From Leuconostoc pseudomesenteroides KCTC 3652 (GTDB lineage: Bacteria; Bacillota; Bacilli; Lactobacillales; Lactobacillaceae): DNA of 64,000 nt. The notes under the pieces are model-generated. The model saw nothing but the letters and a program-made list of their open reading frames with translations. It was not told where the DNA came from and did no database searches. Position numbers and translations under genes: made by a program. The stretch covers positions 124,001 to 188,000 of the forward strand of contig NZ_BMBP01000002.1 of assembly GCF_014634745.1 (NCBI RefSeq), in the 5' to 3' direction. This document shows positions 26,242-35,034 of this stretch, in pieces (the stretch's first letter is position 1; each line of letters begins with the position of its first letter).

Positions 26242-26274
26242 TACATTGTACACCATTAAATCGTGCACAATGTA
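26242..26274. promoter_or_regulatory. Operator-like palindrome before the OhrR-type gene
   Basis: TACATTGTACAC (26242-26253) and GTGCACAATGTA (26263-26274) match as inverted repeats at 11 of 12 positions around a nine-base spacer. The position just upstream of the regulator start fits a MarR/OhrR binding site. Confidence 0.65.
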
Positions 26275-26322
26275 TAAATTAGCGAAATTCCCAAAAGAAG
26301 GATAAAGAACAATGTTTAGCGG

Positions 26323-26342
26323 TGTGTGTAACATTTTGTACA
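26323..26342. promoter_or_regulatory. Second possible MarR-type site
   Basis: TGTGTA and TACACA (six-base arms, eight-base spacer) about 50 bp above the first palindrome; contains TTGTACAC as in that site. It lies between the OhrR-type gene and the hup terminator. Short arms, so only suggestive. Confidence 0.35.
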
Positions 26343-26370
26343 CAAAAAAAGGCAAGCCTACCAAAAGCTT
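26342..26370 (-). terminator. Terminator after hup
   Basis: GTAAGC (26365-26370) pairs with GCTTGC (26350-26355) across a nine-base loop, followed by seven T residues on the minus strand. It is about 25 bp after the hup stop. Confidence 0.65.
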
Positions 26371-26393
26371 ACTCTTTTTAATTGCGATATATA

Positions 26394-26669
26394 TTACTTA
26401 ACGGCATCCTTCAAGGCTTTACCAGGCTTGAATGCAGGAACCTTTGAAGCAGCGATTTCGATTTCTTCACCAGTTTGTGGGTTACGACCCTTACGAGCTG
26501 CACGATCACGAACTTCAAAGTTACCGAAGCCAATCAATTGAACCTTTTCGCCCTTTTTCAAAGCTGCTTCAATTGATGCAAAGACAGCATCAACTGATGC
26601 GACAGCATCTTTCTTTGTCAAACCAGTTGCTTTTGCAACTGAATCTACTAATTCTTGCTTGTTTGCCAT
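26394..26669 (-). CDS. hup: HU-type nucleoid protein
   Basis: 91 residues, starting [20 protein letters not shown] with the DNA-binding arm [12 protein letters not shown] near residue 60 and ending [10 protein letters not shown] bends DNA and packs the nucleoid. The ATG follows CAGGAGAAAAGAAC. The 5' leader has a GGCGC-AAA-GCGCC hairpin (26701-26713). It is a monocistronic gene flanked by a terminator. Confidence 0.98.
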   Translation of the reverse strand: MANKQELVDSVAKATGLTKKDAVASVDAVFASIEAALKKGEKVQLIGFGNFEVRDRAARKGRNPQTGEEIEIAASKVPAFKPGKALKDAVK

Positions 26670-26845
26670 GTTCTTTTCTCCTGAGAGTTATTTTATGATT
26701 GGCGCAAAGCGCCGTGTGAAATTTGTCGAAACATTATTTCATGTACTTAGAATAACACAAGAAAGCGCTTATGTGTAGTGTTATCAAGGGTTTTCGGCAT
26801 TTCGTAATAATTACGTTACATAATTTCAATATTTGTGAAATTAAG

Positions 26846-28156
26846 TTACTTTCTGGCACGAACAATTAGCTTAATCGGTGTCCCTGTAAAGTCAAAGGCT
26901 TCTCGAATTTTATTTTCAAGGAAGCGTTCATAAGAAAAGTGCATTAGCTCTACGTCGTTGACAAATATAACAAATGTTGGCGGCTGAACTGCTACTTGTG
27001 TCGCATAGTAGACACGCAAGCGCCTACCATTATCCGAAGGTGTCGGATTAATCGCAATAGCGTCCATAATGACATCATTCAGGGTTGACGATCCAATTCG
27101 CTTTCGGTGGTTGTCATCAACATCCTTTACCAACTGAGGCAATCTGTCTAAACGTTGGCCCGTTTTGGCTGACACAAAAACAATCGGTGCATAGTCCAAA
27201 AATTTGAATTCATCCCGAATCAAATTTTCAAAATCAGACATCGTGTGATCATCCTTTTCAATTGCATCCCATTTGTTTACAACAATAATCATCGCACGGC
27301 CAGCATCATGCGCAAAGCCAGCCACATGCTTATCTTGTTCTCTAATACCTGCTTCTGCATCGAGAACCATTAAGATAACATTGCTATCATCAATGGCCTT
27401 CATAGCGCGCATCACGGAATACTTTTCAGTATTTTCATAGATTTTACCGCGTTTTCTCATACCAGCGGTATCTACCATCACAAACTCGTCACCATCAGGC
27501 GTAACAAACCGCGTATCGATAGCGTCACGTGTCGTACCTTCAATATCAGAGACAATGACTCTTTTTTCACCTAACATCGCATTTACAATTGAAGACTTTC
27601 CAACGTTTGGGCGTCCAATAATACTAAATCGTATGGCTTCGTCTTCTTGTTCAGCAGCTTCATCAGGGAAATGTTTAACCACTTCATCTAATAAATCCCC
27701 TAGGCCAATACCATGAGAACCAGATACAGGGAATGGATCACCTAAACCGAGCGCGTAAAAATCATAAATATCATTACGCATTTCTGGATTATCAACCTTG
27801 TTAACTGCTAATACAACAGGTTTGTCGGTTTTATACAGCATTTTAGCGACGACTTCATCAGCTTCGGTCAAACCTTCTCTACCTGAAACAACCATGACAA
27901 TAACGTCTGCTTCATCCAAGGCCAATTCGACTTGTCCTCTGATTTCAGCTAGAAATGGCGCATCGCCAATTTCAATACCACCGGTATCAATCATTCGGAA
28001 GTCGTAATTCAACCACTCAGCTGATGCATAAAGTCGATCACGAGTGACGCCAGGCATATCTTCTACGATAGCGATACGTTCCCCAGCCATTCGATTAAAA
28101 ATAGTTGATTTCCCAACATTTGGACGACCAACAATTGCTACTATTGGTGCAGCCAT
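26846..28156 (-). CDS. der: Ribosome assembly GTPase Der (EngA)
   Basis: 436 residues with two GTPase domains in tandem, the hallmark of Der: P-loops GRPNVGKST (residue 9) and GRPNVGKSS (about 182), DTGG and DTAG switch motifs, NKVD and NKWD base-recognition motifs, then a KH-like C-terminal domain. It acts in maturation of the 50S subunit. ATG follows AAGGAGGTGCTGAT. The rpsA terminator lies just upstream. Confidence 0.98.
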   Translation of the reverse strand: MAAPIVAIVGRPNVGKSTIFNRMAGERIAIVEDMPGVTRDRLYASAEWLNYDFRMIDTGGIEIGDAPFLAEIRGQVELALDEADVIVMVVSGREGLTEADEVVAKMLYKTDKPVVLAVNKVDNPEMRNDIYDFYALGLGDPFPVSGSHGIGLGDLLDEVVKHFPDEAAEQEDEAIRFSIIGRPNVGKSSIVNAMLGEKRVIVSDIEGTTRDAIDTRFVTPDGDEFVMVDTAGMRKRGKIYENTEKYSVMRAMKAIDDSNVILMVLDAEAGIREQDKHVAGFAHDAGRAMIIVVNKWDAIEKDDHTMSDFENLIRDEFKFLDYAPIVFVSAKTGQRLDRLPQLVKDVDDNHRKRIGSSTLNDVIMDAIAINPTPSDNGRRLRVYYATQVAVQPPTFVIFVNDVELMHFSYERFLENKIREAFDFTGTPIKLIVRARK

Positions 28157-28186
28157 ATCAGCACCTCCTTTTTATATTGCGTTATC

Positions 28187-28215
28187 ATAAAAAAAGAACT
28201 GGCGAACCAGTTCTT
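28187..28215 (-). terminator. Terminator after rpsA
   Basis: Minus strand AAGAACTGG-TTCG-CCAGTTCTT, a perfect nine-bp stem with a stable TTCG tetraloop, followed by seven T. It sits between rpsA and der. Confidence 0.93.
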
Positions 28216-28229
28216 CTCAATAAGAATTC

Positions 28230-29423
28230 TTAGAACTTACCATCAAAAATGTCGCCCAAAGTTGCAGCTGAATCGTCCTCTTGTTGCTTGTAAGCAGCAA
28301 TATCGGCACGTGAAGCTGAACCATCGTTTGCATTACCGCGATCTTCGCGTTCTGGCTTTTCTTCCAAAGCCTTCATTGACAAAGAAATGCGTTCTTCTGC
28401 AGGCTTAACATCAAGCACTTGAACTTTAACCTTATCACCTGACTTCAAAACGTCTGATGGGTTTTCAATGCGCTTGTGCGAAATTTGTGACACATGGACA
28501 AGACCTTCAATGCCAGGGAAAATTTCAACAAAGGCACCAAAATCTTTAACACGCTTTACTGTACCTTCAAGTACAGTACCAGCTGGTGCTTCTTCAGCAA
28601 CCTTGTCCCATGGACCAGGTTGTGTTGCTTTAATTGACAATGAAATGCGACCCTTTTCAGAATCCAATGCCAAAATTTTAACATTAACAACTTCACCCTT
28701 TGTCAAAACATCCGCTGGGTTCTTAACACGATCATGTGAAATTTCTGATACGTGCACCAAGCCATCAACGCCGCCCAAGTCAACGAAAGCACCAAAGTCA
28801 GTTAAGCGAGCAACTTTACCTTCAACAACTTCTCCAACTGTTAACTTAGCAAATGCTTCTGCTAATTGTGCAGCACGTTCTTGCGCAGCAACAGCCTTAC
28901 GTGACAAAATCAAGCGTGCTTTTGAAGCATCAATTTCAATAACTTGCGCTTTAATATCTTTATTCTTGAATTGATTCAAATCTGAAACGAAACGATCAGC
29001 AACCATTGATGCTGGGACAAAGCCACGAACACCATTGACATCAACAATTAAGCCACCACGGACCGCATTGATAACTTTTGCATCAACAGTGTCCCCTTCA
29101 GCAAATGACAAGTTTTCCCATGCCTTACGTGCTTCCAAACGCTTCTTTGATAGCAAGTATGCAACACCTTCTTTGTCGCTTGTAACATTAGAGATGACAA
29201 CAGCTTCAACGCTGTCACCAACTTTTAATTCGTCTGCCAGGTTGATGTTACGATCGTCTGAGTACTCACGTGCTGGCACAACTCCTTCTTCACCGGTATG
29301 CAAACCAATAACTGCTTGGTTATCGTTATCAATGGCTAATACCTCACCGGTAACGACATCTCCTACCTTAATTTGATCTGCACTTTCAAGAGCTGCTAAA
29401 AGCTCGTTGTTTGTTTCACTCAT
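28230..29423 (-). CDS. rpsA: Ribosomal protein S1 homologue with four S1 domains
   Basis: 397 residues from MSETNNELLAALES; GGAGGACG lies 11 bases before the ATG, and longer starts lack a site. Four S1 RNA-binding domains start near residues 20, 105, 190 and 275, each with GxVxxxxxFGAFV-type cores in repeats three and four (LTDFGAFVDLGG, VKDFGAFVEIFP). Shorter than the six-domain proteobacterial S1, as usual in Firmicutes. Lies downstream of cmk, a common Firmicutes arrangement, but a terminator separates them. Confidence 0.95.
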   Translation of the reverse strand: MSETNNELLAALESADQIKVGDVVTGEVLAIDNDNQAVIGLHTGEEGVVPAREYSDDRNINLADELKVGDSVEAVVISNVTSDKEGVAYLLSKKRLEARKAWENLSFAEGDTVDAKVINAVRGGLIVDVNGVRGFVPASMVADRFVSDLNQFKNKDIKAQVIEIDASKARLILSRKAVAAQERAAQLAEAFAKLTVGEVVEGKVARLTDFGAFVDLGGVDGLVHVSEISHDRVKNPADVLTKGEVVNVKILALDSEKGRISLSIKATQPGPWDKVAEEAPAGTVLEGTVKRVKDFGAFVEIFPGIEGLVHVSQISHKRIENPSDVLKSGDKVKVQVLDVKPAEERISLSMKALEEKPEREDRGNANDGSASRADIAAYKQQEDDSAATLGDIFDGKF

Positions 29424-29492
29424 GACGTCAAACGTCCTCCTACAATTTACACTATGAATATAGTGTACCAAATATTTCAACTCTTGTATAGT

Positions 29493-29515
29493 AAAAAACA
29501 CGGTTTAAACCGTGT
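29493..29515 (-). terminator. Terminator after cmk
   Basis: Perfect 18-base palindrome ACACGGTTTAAACCGTGT (29498-29515) followed on the minus strand by a run of T. It lies directly after the cmk stop. Confidence 0.88.
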
Positions 29516-29518
29516 AAA

Positions 29519-30196
29519 TTAGAAGTTCAATGAATTTTTGATAATTTTTGTAATTTCATCAACCACTTGATCAATTGTTTGTCCAGTTGTGTCGACAAGT
29601 ATTGCATCTTTTGCCTGCACCAAAGGACTAATTTGGCGGTGAGAATCTTTATAATCGCGTGTTTCTATTTCTTTTCTTAGTGTATCCAAATCAGTTGCAA
29701 TCCCCTTGGATACATTTTCTCGATAACGTCTTTGGGCACGTTCTTCGACACTAGCCACCAAAAATATTTTAACTTGCGCATTTGGCAGTACGGTAGTGCC
29801 AATGTCACGCCCGTCCATAATGACGTTATCATGGTTGGCAATGGCTCGCTGACGCTCAACTAAACTTTTTCTAACAGCAGCGTATGAGGAAACGAGTGAC
29901 ACATTATTCGTTACTTCAGTTGACCGAATCAGTGATGTGACTTCTTGACCATTCAGAAAAACGTGTTGCACAGGTGTTCCTGGTTCAAAATGAATATCAG
30001 TTTTATCAAGTAGTTTAGTGATATCTTGTTCATCTTCATAAGGAATGCCGGCTTGCTTGGCTGCCAATGTAATAGTACGATACATGGCACCGGTATCAAC
30101 ATAGACATACTTTAAGTTGCCTGCTAATATTTTAGCAATTGTTGACTTTCCCGCTGATGCTGGTCCGTCAATTGCAATTTGAATATTTGTCATCAT
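29519..30196 (-). CDS. cmk: Cytidylate kinase
   Basis: 225 residues. Phosphorylates CMP and dCMP with ATP. P-loop [12 protein letters not shown] near residue 8, [10 protein letters not shown] near 31, [14 protein letters not shown] near 127 and [10 protein letters not shown] near 153 are standard. ATG 30194-30196 follows AAGGATAACA; the next codon is also ATG. Starts 12 bp after the LysM gene. Confidence 0.97.
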   Translation of the reverse strand: MMTNIQIAIDGPASAGKSTIAKILAGNLKYVYVDTGAMYRTITLAAKQAGIPYEDEQDITKLLDKTDIHFEPGTPVQHVFLNGQEVTSLIRSTEVTNNVSLVSSYAAVRKSLVERQRAIANHDNVIMDGRDIGTTVLPNAQVKIFLVASVEERAQRRYRENVSKGIATDLDTLRKEIETRDYKDSHRQISPLVQAKDAILVDTTGQTIDQVVDEITKIIKNSLNF

Positions 30197-30208
30197 TGTT
30201 ATCCTTGC

Positions 30209-30754
30209 TTATTGAATGTTCAACGCAGTGCCAGCATATTGCGTGTAATTATCAACCGTCAAACCAGGGTTCAAAGCGATTACTTGCTCTGTTGTCAAAC
30301 CATGTGTAACAGCAAAATTATACAATGTTTGGCTGGTACCCAAAACAGCTGTTGTAGTAGCAACACTTGATGACGCTGCACTTGATGATGAGGCAGCAGT
30401 TTCATCATCAGTTGTACTTTCAGAACTACTGCTTGCTTCTGATTGGGAAGAGCTGGACACACTACTTTCAGAAGACGTTGTCTCAGAAGAAGTGGAGGTG
30501 CTACTAGATGATTTTTTGGTTGAGGATTTGTGTTGACTCGATGATGAAACGGTTTGCGGTGTAGAACCTTTGTGGTTACTGAAGAAGCCATAAACTGGGA
30601 AGGCTGATAAAATGACCAAACCCAATACAATTAAGGCAACTCGCAGCCCTTTATTTTCAGACTTTGAATCAGATGTTCTTGCAAACTTAGGTTCAATCTT
30701 TTTATTTTTGGGCCGATTAGATCGGCTCATGTTATTTGGGTCATAATCGTTCAT
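30209..30754 (-). CDS. Membrane-anchored LysM protein with Ser-rich linker
   Basis: 181 residues from MNDYDPNNMSRSN; ATG 30752-30754 follows GGAGGT, an in-frame ATG nine codons earlier does not. N-terminal basic cytoplasmic part, one helix (VALIVLGLVILSAFPVYGFF) near residue 45, an outside linker of almost only Ser, Thr, Ala and Glu (residues about 75-135), and a C-terminal LysM motif (YNFAVTHGLTTEQVIALNPG). LysM binds peptidoglycan, so it probably spans from the membrane to the wall. The place next to cmk is typical of lactobacilli. Confidence 0.85.
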   Translation of the reverse strand: MNDYDPNNMSRSNRPKNKKIEPKFARTSDSKSENKGLRVALIVLGLVILSAFPVYGFFSNHKGSTPQTVSSSSQHKSSTKKSSSSTSTSSETTSSESSVSSSSQSEASSSSESTTDDETAASSSSAASSSVATTTAVLGTSQTLYNFAVTHGLTTEQVIALNPGLTVDNYTQYAGTALNIQ

Positions 30755-30830
30755 ATTTAAACGACCTCCATATTTATTCATTCAAATAAGATTTTACCAC
30801 ATCCCCACATTGTTTTTTGATAACGTTTTA

Positions 30831-31418
30831 TTAAGAAACGATTTTTTGCCATAACGGCGTCAAACTAGCTTTTACAATTTCACCTGTTCCGAACCAAATA
30901 ATCCCTTGAATCAGGTTAAATGGCAATACCATGCCAAATAGATAAGTTTTGATACCGATCAGGCGGTTAATGTCAAAATTTGCAAAAGTTGCGTACAACG
31001 GTATTGCAACCAACCAATTAATGATCATGGCTACAGCAGTAATTGCAATCACGCTGATCACCATAGCAATTAATTTTTTATACCATTGCATTTTTTGTGA
31101 CATCATTAACCCTAAGACCAGAATAAAAGTTAACACGACAGCCACATTAACAGGCAAACCCAGATAAGTATTGATTCCCTCATTTGCTAAAATGAGTTTT
31201 AAGATTGTTCTTAAAAACACAACCCAAACTGCGGCCGTCATACCTAACCAACTTAGGGCGATCATAATTGGAACGATTGAAAAGTCCAGTTTCAAAAAAT
31301 CAGCACCAGGTATTAATGGTAATTGCGGAAAAAGCATTAACCCAAAAGAAATAGCACTTAAAATTGCAATCAAAGTTAAACGCTGAACACGTTGTACCGG
31401 TGTCGTTGTTAGTAACAT
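30831..31418 (-). CDS. ribU: Riboflavin ECF transporter S component
   Basis: 195 residues, about six hydrophobic segments, with the RibU-type segment IPGADFLKLDFSIVPIMI near residue 37, which is part of the riboflavin pocket. It captures riboflavin for the ECF transporter. The FMN riboswitch in its leader supports this. ATG follows AAGAGGAAAAAAAT. Confidence 0.93.
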   Translation of the reverse strand: MLLTTTPVQRVQRLTLIAILSAISFGLMLFPQLPLIPGADFLKLDFSIVPIMIALSWLGMTAAVWVVFLRTILKLILANEGINTYLGLPVNVAVVLTFILVLGLMMSQKMQWYKKLIAMVISVIAITAVAMIINWLVAIPLYATFANFDINRLIGIKTYLFGMVLPFNLIQGIIWFGTGEIVKASLTPLWQKIVS

Positions 31419-31459
31419 ATTTTTTTCCTCTTAACTTGGCACATATTGACCAAATCAAA

Positions 31460-31501
31460 AAAACTGCGCAATTTGTCAGGGTACAACAAAAAGGCAGTTT
31501 T
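31460..31501 (-). terminator. Terminator controlled by the FMN riboswitch
   Basis: AAAACTGC (31494-31501) pairs with GCAGTTTT (31460-31467), with a T-tract overlapping the stem end. It lies between the aptamer and ribU, as expected of the expression platform; the middle of the loop is long. Confidence 0.7.
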
Positions 31502-31516
31502 CACTTTCTTTTTTAG

Positions 31517-31652
31517 ACTTCTTTATACCCGACTGTACGGTCGGCTTTGGATTTTGACCAAATCAACTGCTTGCGCAGGTCGCGGGCTTACCATTTTTAA
31601 AATACTATGTCTCACCGCCGGTTAGGATTTACACCTGACCCTGAAGTTTATA
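31517..31652 (-). promoter_or_regulatory. FMN riboswitch (RFN element) of ribU
   Basis: Minus strand carries the conserved segments: CTTCAGGGTCAGGTG, CCTAACCGGCGGTGAG, AAGCCCGCGACCTGCG, TTGATTTGGTCAAAATCCAA and GCCGACCGTACAGTCGGGT. Base helix closes between ACTTC and GAAGT. FMN binding should reduce ribU transcription. Confidence 0.95.
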
Positions 31653-31680
31653 TTCAATTTGAATAAATGATACCACGAAA

Positions 31681-32442
31681 TTACTTGCGTCGCAACATCC
31701 GATAATCTTGTGCCTGCAGTTGTTTCACTTCGGCATTTGTCAATTTACGATATTCACCAGGTTGTAACCCAATCAAATCAAAGAAAGCATACTGCTCACG
31801 TTTCAATTTTTCAACCGGTAAACCAACTTTTGCTAGCATATTTTTAACTTGATGATTACGACCTTCATGAATTGTCAATCTTACCATGCTCGTCTTTTTA
31901 TCATGATCAACGCGTGTGATCGCAACGCGAGCTGGTGCTGTTTTACGCCCCTTGATCACAACACCTTTTTTCAATGGGGCAAGTTGTGCTTCCGTAGCAA
32001 TACCTTTCACTTTGGCCATGTAAGTTTTATTAACTTGAGACTTTGGGTGCATCAATTGATTGGCAACTTGACCATCGTTAGTCAGTAGCAAAGCCCCTGT
32101 CGTGTCATAATCCAAACGGCCAACTGGATAGACGCGTTGATCAACATCTGCCAAAATATCAAGCACTGTTTTGCGACCTTTTTCATCATCATTTGTTGTC
32201 ACGACACCTCGGGGTTTATTAAGCAAGTAATACACAAGCTTCTCTCTACCTTCGATAGGCGCACCATCAACTTGAATGTGATCACCATGTGTGACCTTAA
32301 CACCTAACGTGTTGACGATTTGACCGTTAACTTGCACCCGCCCCTGACTAATCATTTCTTCAGCACCGCGGCGCGACGCTAAGCCAGCTTGGGCAATCAC
32401 TTTTTGTAATCGTTGTGGTTCTTCAGGCATATCAAAATTCAC
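31681..32442 (-). CDS. rluB: 23S rRNA pseudouridine synthase RluB-type
   Basis: 253 residues: S4 domain at the start (RLQKVIAQAGLASRRGAEEM) and the RsuA/RluB catalytic motif VGRLDYDTTGALLLTNDG near residue 101 with the nucleophilic Asp. It makes pseudouridine in 23S rRNA. The GTG (32440-32442) overlaps the scpB stop; an ATG four codons later is an alternative, and neither has a strong ribosome binding site, so coupling to scpB is likely. Confidence 0.94.
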   Translation of the reverse strand: MNFDMPEEPQRLQKVIAQAGLASRRGAEEMISQGRVQVNGQIVNTLGVKVTHGDHIQVDGAPIEGREKLVYYLLNKPRGVVTTNDDEKGRKTVLDILADVDQRVYPVGRLDYDTTGALLLTNDGQVANQLMHPKSQVNKTYMAKVKGIATEAQLAPLKKGVVIKGRKTAPARVAITRVDHDKKTSMVRLTIHEGRNHQVKNMLAKVGLPVEKLKREQYAFFDLIGLQPGEYRKLTNAEVKQLQAQDYRMLRRK

Positions 32443-33023
32443 TTTCTTTCTGGTTCGACCGCAAATGGGTTAGCAAATAATTCTCCCTCAGTATCATCAT
32501 TAACGTCCAAGGAATCCAAATCTGGTAAGGGCGGCAAATCTTTAATGGTTTTCAAACCAAAATAGTCTAAAAAGTCGACCGTTGTGCCATATAAAATTGG
32601 TCGACCTGGTTCTTCTTTTCGTCCAACTTCTGTAATTAAATGTCGCATAGCTAATTTTTGTAATGTGCCTGATGACTGCACACCACGGATTTGGTCAATT
32701 TCAATTCTCGTAATCGGCTGCCGGTAGGCTACAATAACAAGTGTTTCTAACTGTGCATGTGACAAAGTGGCATTAGTTGGTGATTCAAAATACTGCTTAA
32801 CAACGGTGCCTAACATCGGCTTGGTCACTAAACGATAATTTCCATCGGTTTCTCGGATTTCTAATGCACAGCTTAAGTCATTGTCATATTTCGCTGCCAA
32901 ATCATCAATAATCCCAATCACAGCAGTCTGCTCAAATCCGGTCATTGTGATCAGATCCGGTAAAGAAATACCTTCGTCTCCAGCCACAAAGAGTAATGCT
33001 TCGATTTGACTTAAATTATTCAT
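32439..33023 (-). CDS. scpB: Chromosome segregation and condensation protein B
   Basis: 194 residues with two winged-helix domains; IEALLFVAGDEGISL at the start, YRLVTKPML near residue 63 and AYRQPITRIEIDQIRGV near 97 are typical. ScpB dimers, with ScpA and SMC, form the bacterial condensin complex. Two bases separate it from scpA. Confidence 0.95.
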   Translation of the reverse strand: MNNLSQIEALLFVAGDEGISLPDLITMTGFEQTAVIGIIDDLAAKYDNDLSCALEIRETDGNYRLVTKPMLGTVVKQYFESPTNATLSHAQLETLVIVAYRQPITRIEIDQIRGVQSSGTLQKLAMRHLITEVGRKEEPGRPILYGTTVDFLDYFGLKTIKDLPPLPDLDSLDVNDDTEGELFANPFAVEPERK

Positions 33024-33025
33024 TT

Positions 33026-33793
33026 TTAATTCAAATCCTCAATTTCTACAAAAATTTCGTGTTCATAATCCATCTGATGCAACGATATTTTCTCTGCCTT
33101 TGCCATTTCTAACAAGGCTAAAAATGTCATGACTAACGGTTCACGTTCATAAACATCATCAAAGAATGTTGTAAAGGCAATCATATCACCAACCTTTTGA
33201 CTCAGCAGATGACGATGGATATTTGAAACAGCATCAGTAATTGTATACTTTTCAGTGACCACGCGTCGACTGATTGGTTGTTGTTGCCGCTTTTTTGCTA
33301 GCAGATGCGTAAATGCCATTTGCAAGTCCACTAGTCCTAATCCCGGTGCCAAGCCAATTTCTTGGTCAACATCTTCTGGTGCCATCATTGGCAGTCGTGG
33401 AAAAGATTGTTGATCTGATTGTTCACGTTCTCGAAGCGTTTCACTCACCACTTGAAATTGTTTATAGGTTAACAATTGCAACATCAATTCTTCACGTGGA
33501 TCAGTATACTCATCATCTTCAAAATCAGTCTCTATGGGATCATTTGGTAGCAAATCATAGGACTTAATCTGCAATAAAGTGGCTGCCATAACCAGATATT
33601 CACTGGCAACATCTAGCTGCATCGCTTGCTGTGTATGTATGAAATCTAAATATTGTGTTGTGATTTCGGCAATTGGCAAGTCGAAAATATCCATTTCTGA
33701 CTTTTTGATGAGATGAAGTAATAAATCAATAGGGCCTTCAAAATCAGTTAATTTAATTGTTAAGCCGTTGTTTTCGATACCGACTTTCTCCAT
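33026..33793 (-). CDS. scpA: Chromosome segregation and condensation protein A
   Basis: 255 residues. DFEGPIDLLLHLIKKSEMDI near residue 17 is the characteristic ScpA start; a winged helix ends the protein. ScpA is the kleisin bridging SMC heads. The 5' end overlaps the RibT-like gene by about 34 bases. Confidence 0.95.
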   Translation of the reverse strand: MEKVGIENNGLTIKLTDFEGPIDLLLHLIKKSEMDIFDLPIAEITTQYLDFIHTQQAMQLDVASEYLVMAATLLQIKSYDLLPNDPIETDFEDDEYTDPREELMLQLLTYKQFQVVSETLREREQSDQQSFPRLPMMAPEDVDQEIGLAPGLGLVDLQMAFTHLLAKKRQQQPISRRVVTEKYTITDAVSNIHRHLLSQKVGDMIAFTTFFDDVYEREPLVMTFLALLEMAKAEKISLHQMDYEHEIFVEIEDLN

Positions 33794-34137
33794 TTGTTAA
33801 TCAATTTTTGGTTATCTAAAGTCCCCATCAAAAAAACGTCGGGATGCTGGGACTGATAGTCTGAAAGCATTGCAAAATAATTTTTAACACTGCGTGATTC
33901 AGGCGATACAGCAACATGTCGAATAATGGTAATCTCATCATCATAAATTTCAACACCTAGAACCCCTTGAACTTGACCTTGTGATTCTGCTTGCCAAATA
34001 TAAAGCTCTCGCGTATCACTATTGTGATACCATGCTATTTCAGCCTTTAAATGCGGAATTTCACGCAATCCGGGTAATAGGGATAAAATGCCCATGACTG
34101 TTTTTTCATTTTGTTGTCTGGCTAATATAATCATCAT
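33760..34137 (-). CDS. ribT: RibT-like GNAT-fold protein
   Basis: 125 residues with an acetyltransferase-like strand pattern (QGQVQGVLGVEIYDDEITIIRHVAVSPE). Location between xerD and scpA is the conserved position of RibT in lactobacilli; in Bacillus, RibT sits in the riboflavin operon. The substrate is unknown. The start has two ATG codons in a row directly behind the xerD stop, and its 3' end overlaps scpA. Confidence 0.75.
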   Translation of the reverse strand: MMIILARQQNEKTVMGILSLLPGLREIPHLKAEIAWYHNSDTRELYIWQAESQGQVQGVLGVEIYDDEITIIRHVAVSPESRSVKNYFAMLSDYQSQHPDVFLMGTLDNQKLINKWRKSVSKTTA

Positions 34138-35034
34138 TCAGGCCCTCGGATGATACTCATCATAGACTTCGCTTAATCTCTTTTTAGAAATATGAGTATA
34201 AATTTGCGTTGTAGAAATATCAGCGTGACCCAATAATTCTTGGACAATTCTAAGGTCTGCACCATTTTCTAAAATATGAGTCGCAAAGGAATGGCGCAAT
34301 GTATGTGGTGAAACATCTTTCGTGATACCTGCGTTCAATACCAATTTTTTTATTATCTTCCAAATACCTTGTCGAGTGATTTGATGACCACGATCGTTTA
34401 AAAACACATAGGGTGACTCGTGCTCTTTTAATAAGGCAATTCGGCTTGTCTTAAAATAACGTTGTAGCCAATCAATAGCAACTTCACCAATCGGAATAAT
34501 ACGCTCTTTGTCACCCTTTCCAATTGTTTGAATTAAACCCAACTCCAAATGTAAATCACTCATTTTAAGGTTGACCAGTTCACTGACACGAAGGCCAGTG
34601 GCATACATGACTTCTAATAATGTGCGATTTCTGATGCCAAGCGTTGTATCTTCAACTGCTACTTGAAGCAACTGATCGATTTCCTCAACCGTTAACACAG
34701 CTGGCAAATGTTCTGCTTTTTTTGGTGGGCGTACGTCACTCATCGGGTTATGAGCCACTATTTTTTCTTGGGTCAAATAGCCAAAGAATTTACGTAGCGA
34801 TGTCACCATATGAATCACAGAACTATTAGATTTTCCTTCTTGACGTAGCTGATTTAACCACGCTAAAATCACAATATGATCGACTTGGCGTAATGTTAAT
34901 TTTTCAACAGTAAGATACTTACCAAAACGAACTAAATCTTGATGGTAGCTTTTGATGGTATTGTCGGATAAACCACGTTCAATACGAATATAATGCAAAT
35001 AATCTACAATTGCATTGTCAACTTCTTGTGTCAT
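34138..35034 (-). CDS. xerD: Tyrosine recombinase XerD
   Basis: 298 residues: N-terminal SAM-like core-binding domain (YLHYIRIERGLSDNTIKSY) and a catalytic domain with Arg in YATGLRVSELVNL (about 150), Lys in GKGDKERIIP, HTLRHSFATH (about 245), LGHADISTTQIYTHI with the Tyr nucleophile near 280. Resolves chromosome dimers at dif. Four bases overlap cvfB. It is in a chromosomal cluster, with no att-like repeats nearby, so it is not a phage integrase. Confidence 0.95.
   Translation of the reverse strand: MTQEVDNAIVDYLHYIRIERGLSDNTIKSYHQDLVRFGKYLTVEKLTLRQVDHIVILAWLNQLRQEGKSNSSVIHMVTSLRKFFGYLTQEKIVAHNPMSDVRPPKKAEHLPAVLTVEEIDQLLQVAVEDTTLGIRNRTLLEVMYATGLRVSELVNLKMSDLHLELGLIQTIGKGDKERIIPIGEVAIDWLQRYFKTSRIALLKEHESPYVFLNDRGHQITRQGIWKIIKKLVLNAGITKDVSPHTLRHSFATHILENGADLRIVQELLGHADISTTQIYTHISKKRLSEVYDEYHPRA

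Noticed and set aside
26311-26400. 29-codon plus-strand frame after AGAAGGATAAAG, between the OhrR-type gene and hup
   Set aside because: It has a reasonable ribosome binding site but runs through the hup terminator and a palindrome; more likely chance.
28468-28974. 168-codon plus-strand frame opposite rpsA
   Set aside because: It mirrors the strongly coding S1 repeats on the minus strand and has no ribosome binding site.
34138-35034. Tyrosine recombinase as sign of a prophage or island
   Set aside because: It is XerD by its place in the ribT-scpA-scpB cluster; no att repeats, phage genes or tRNA are near.
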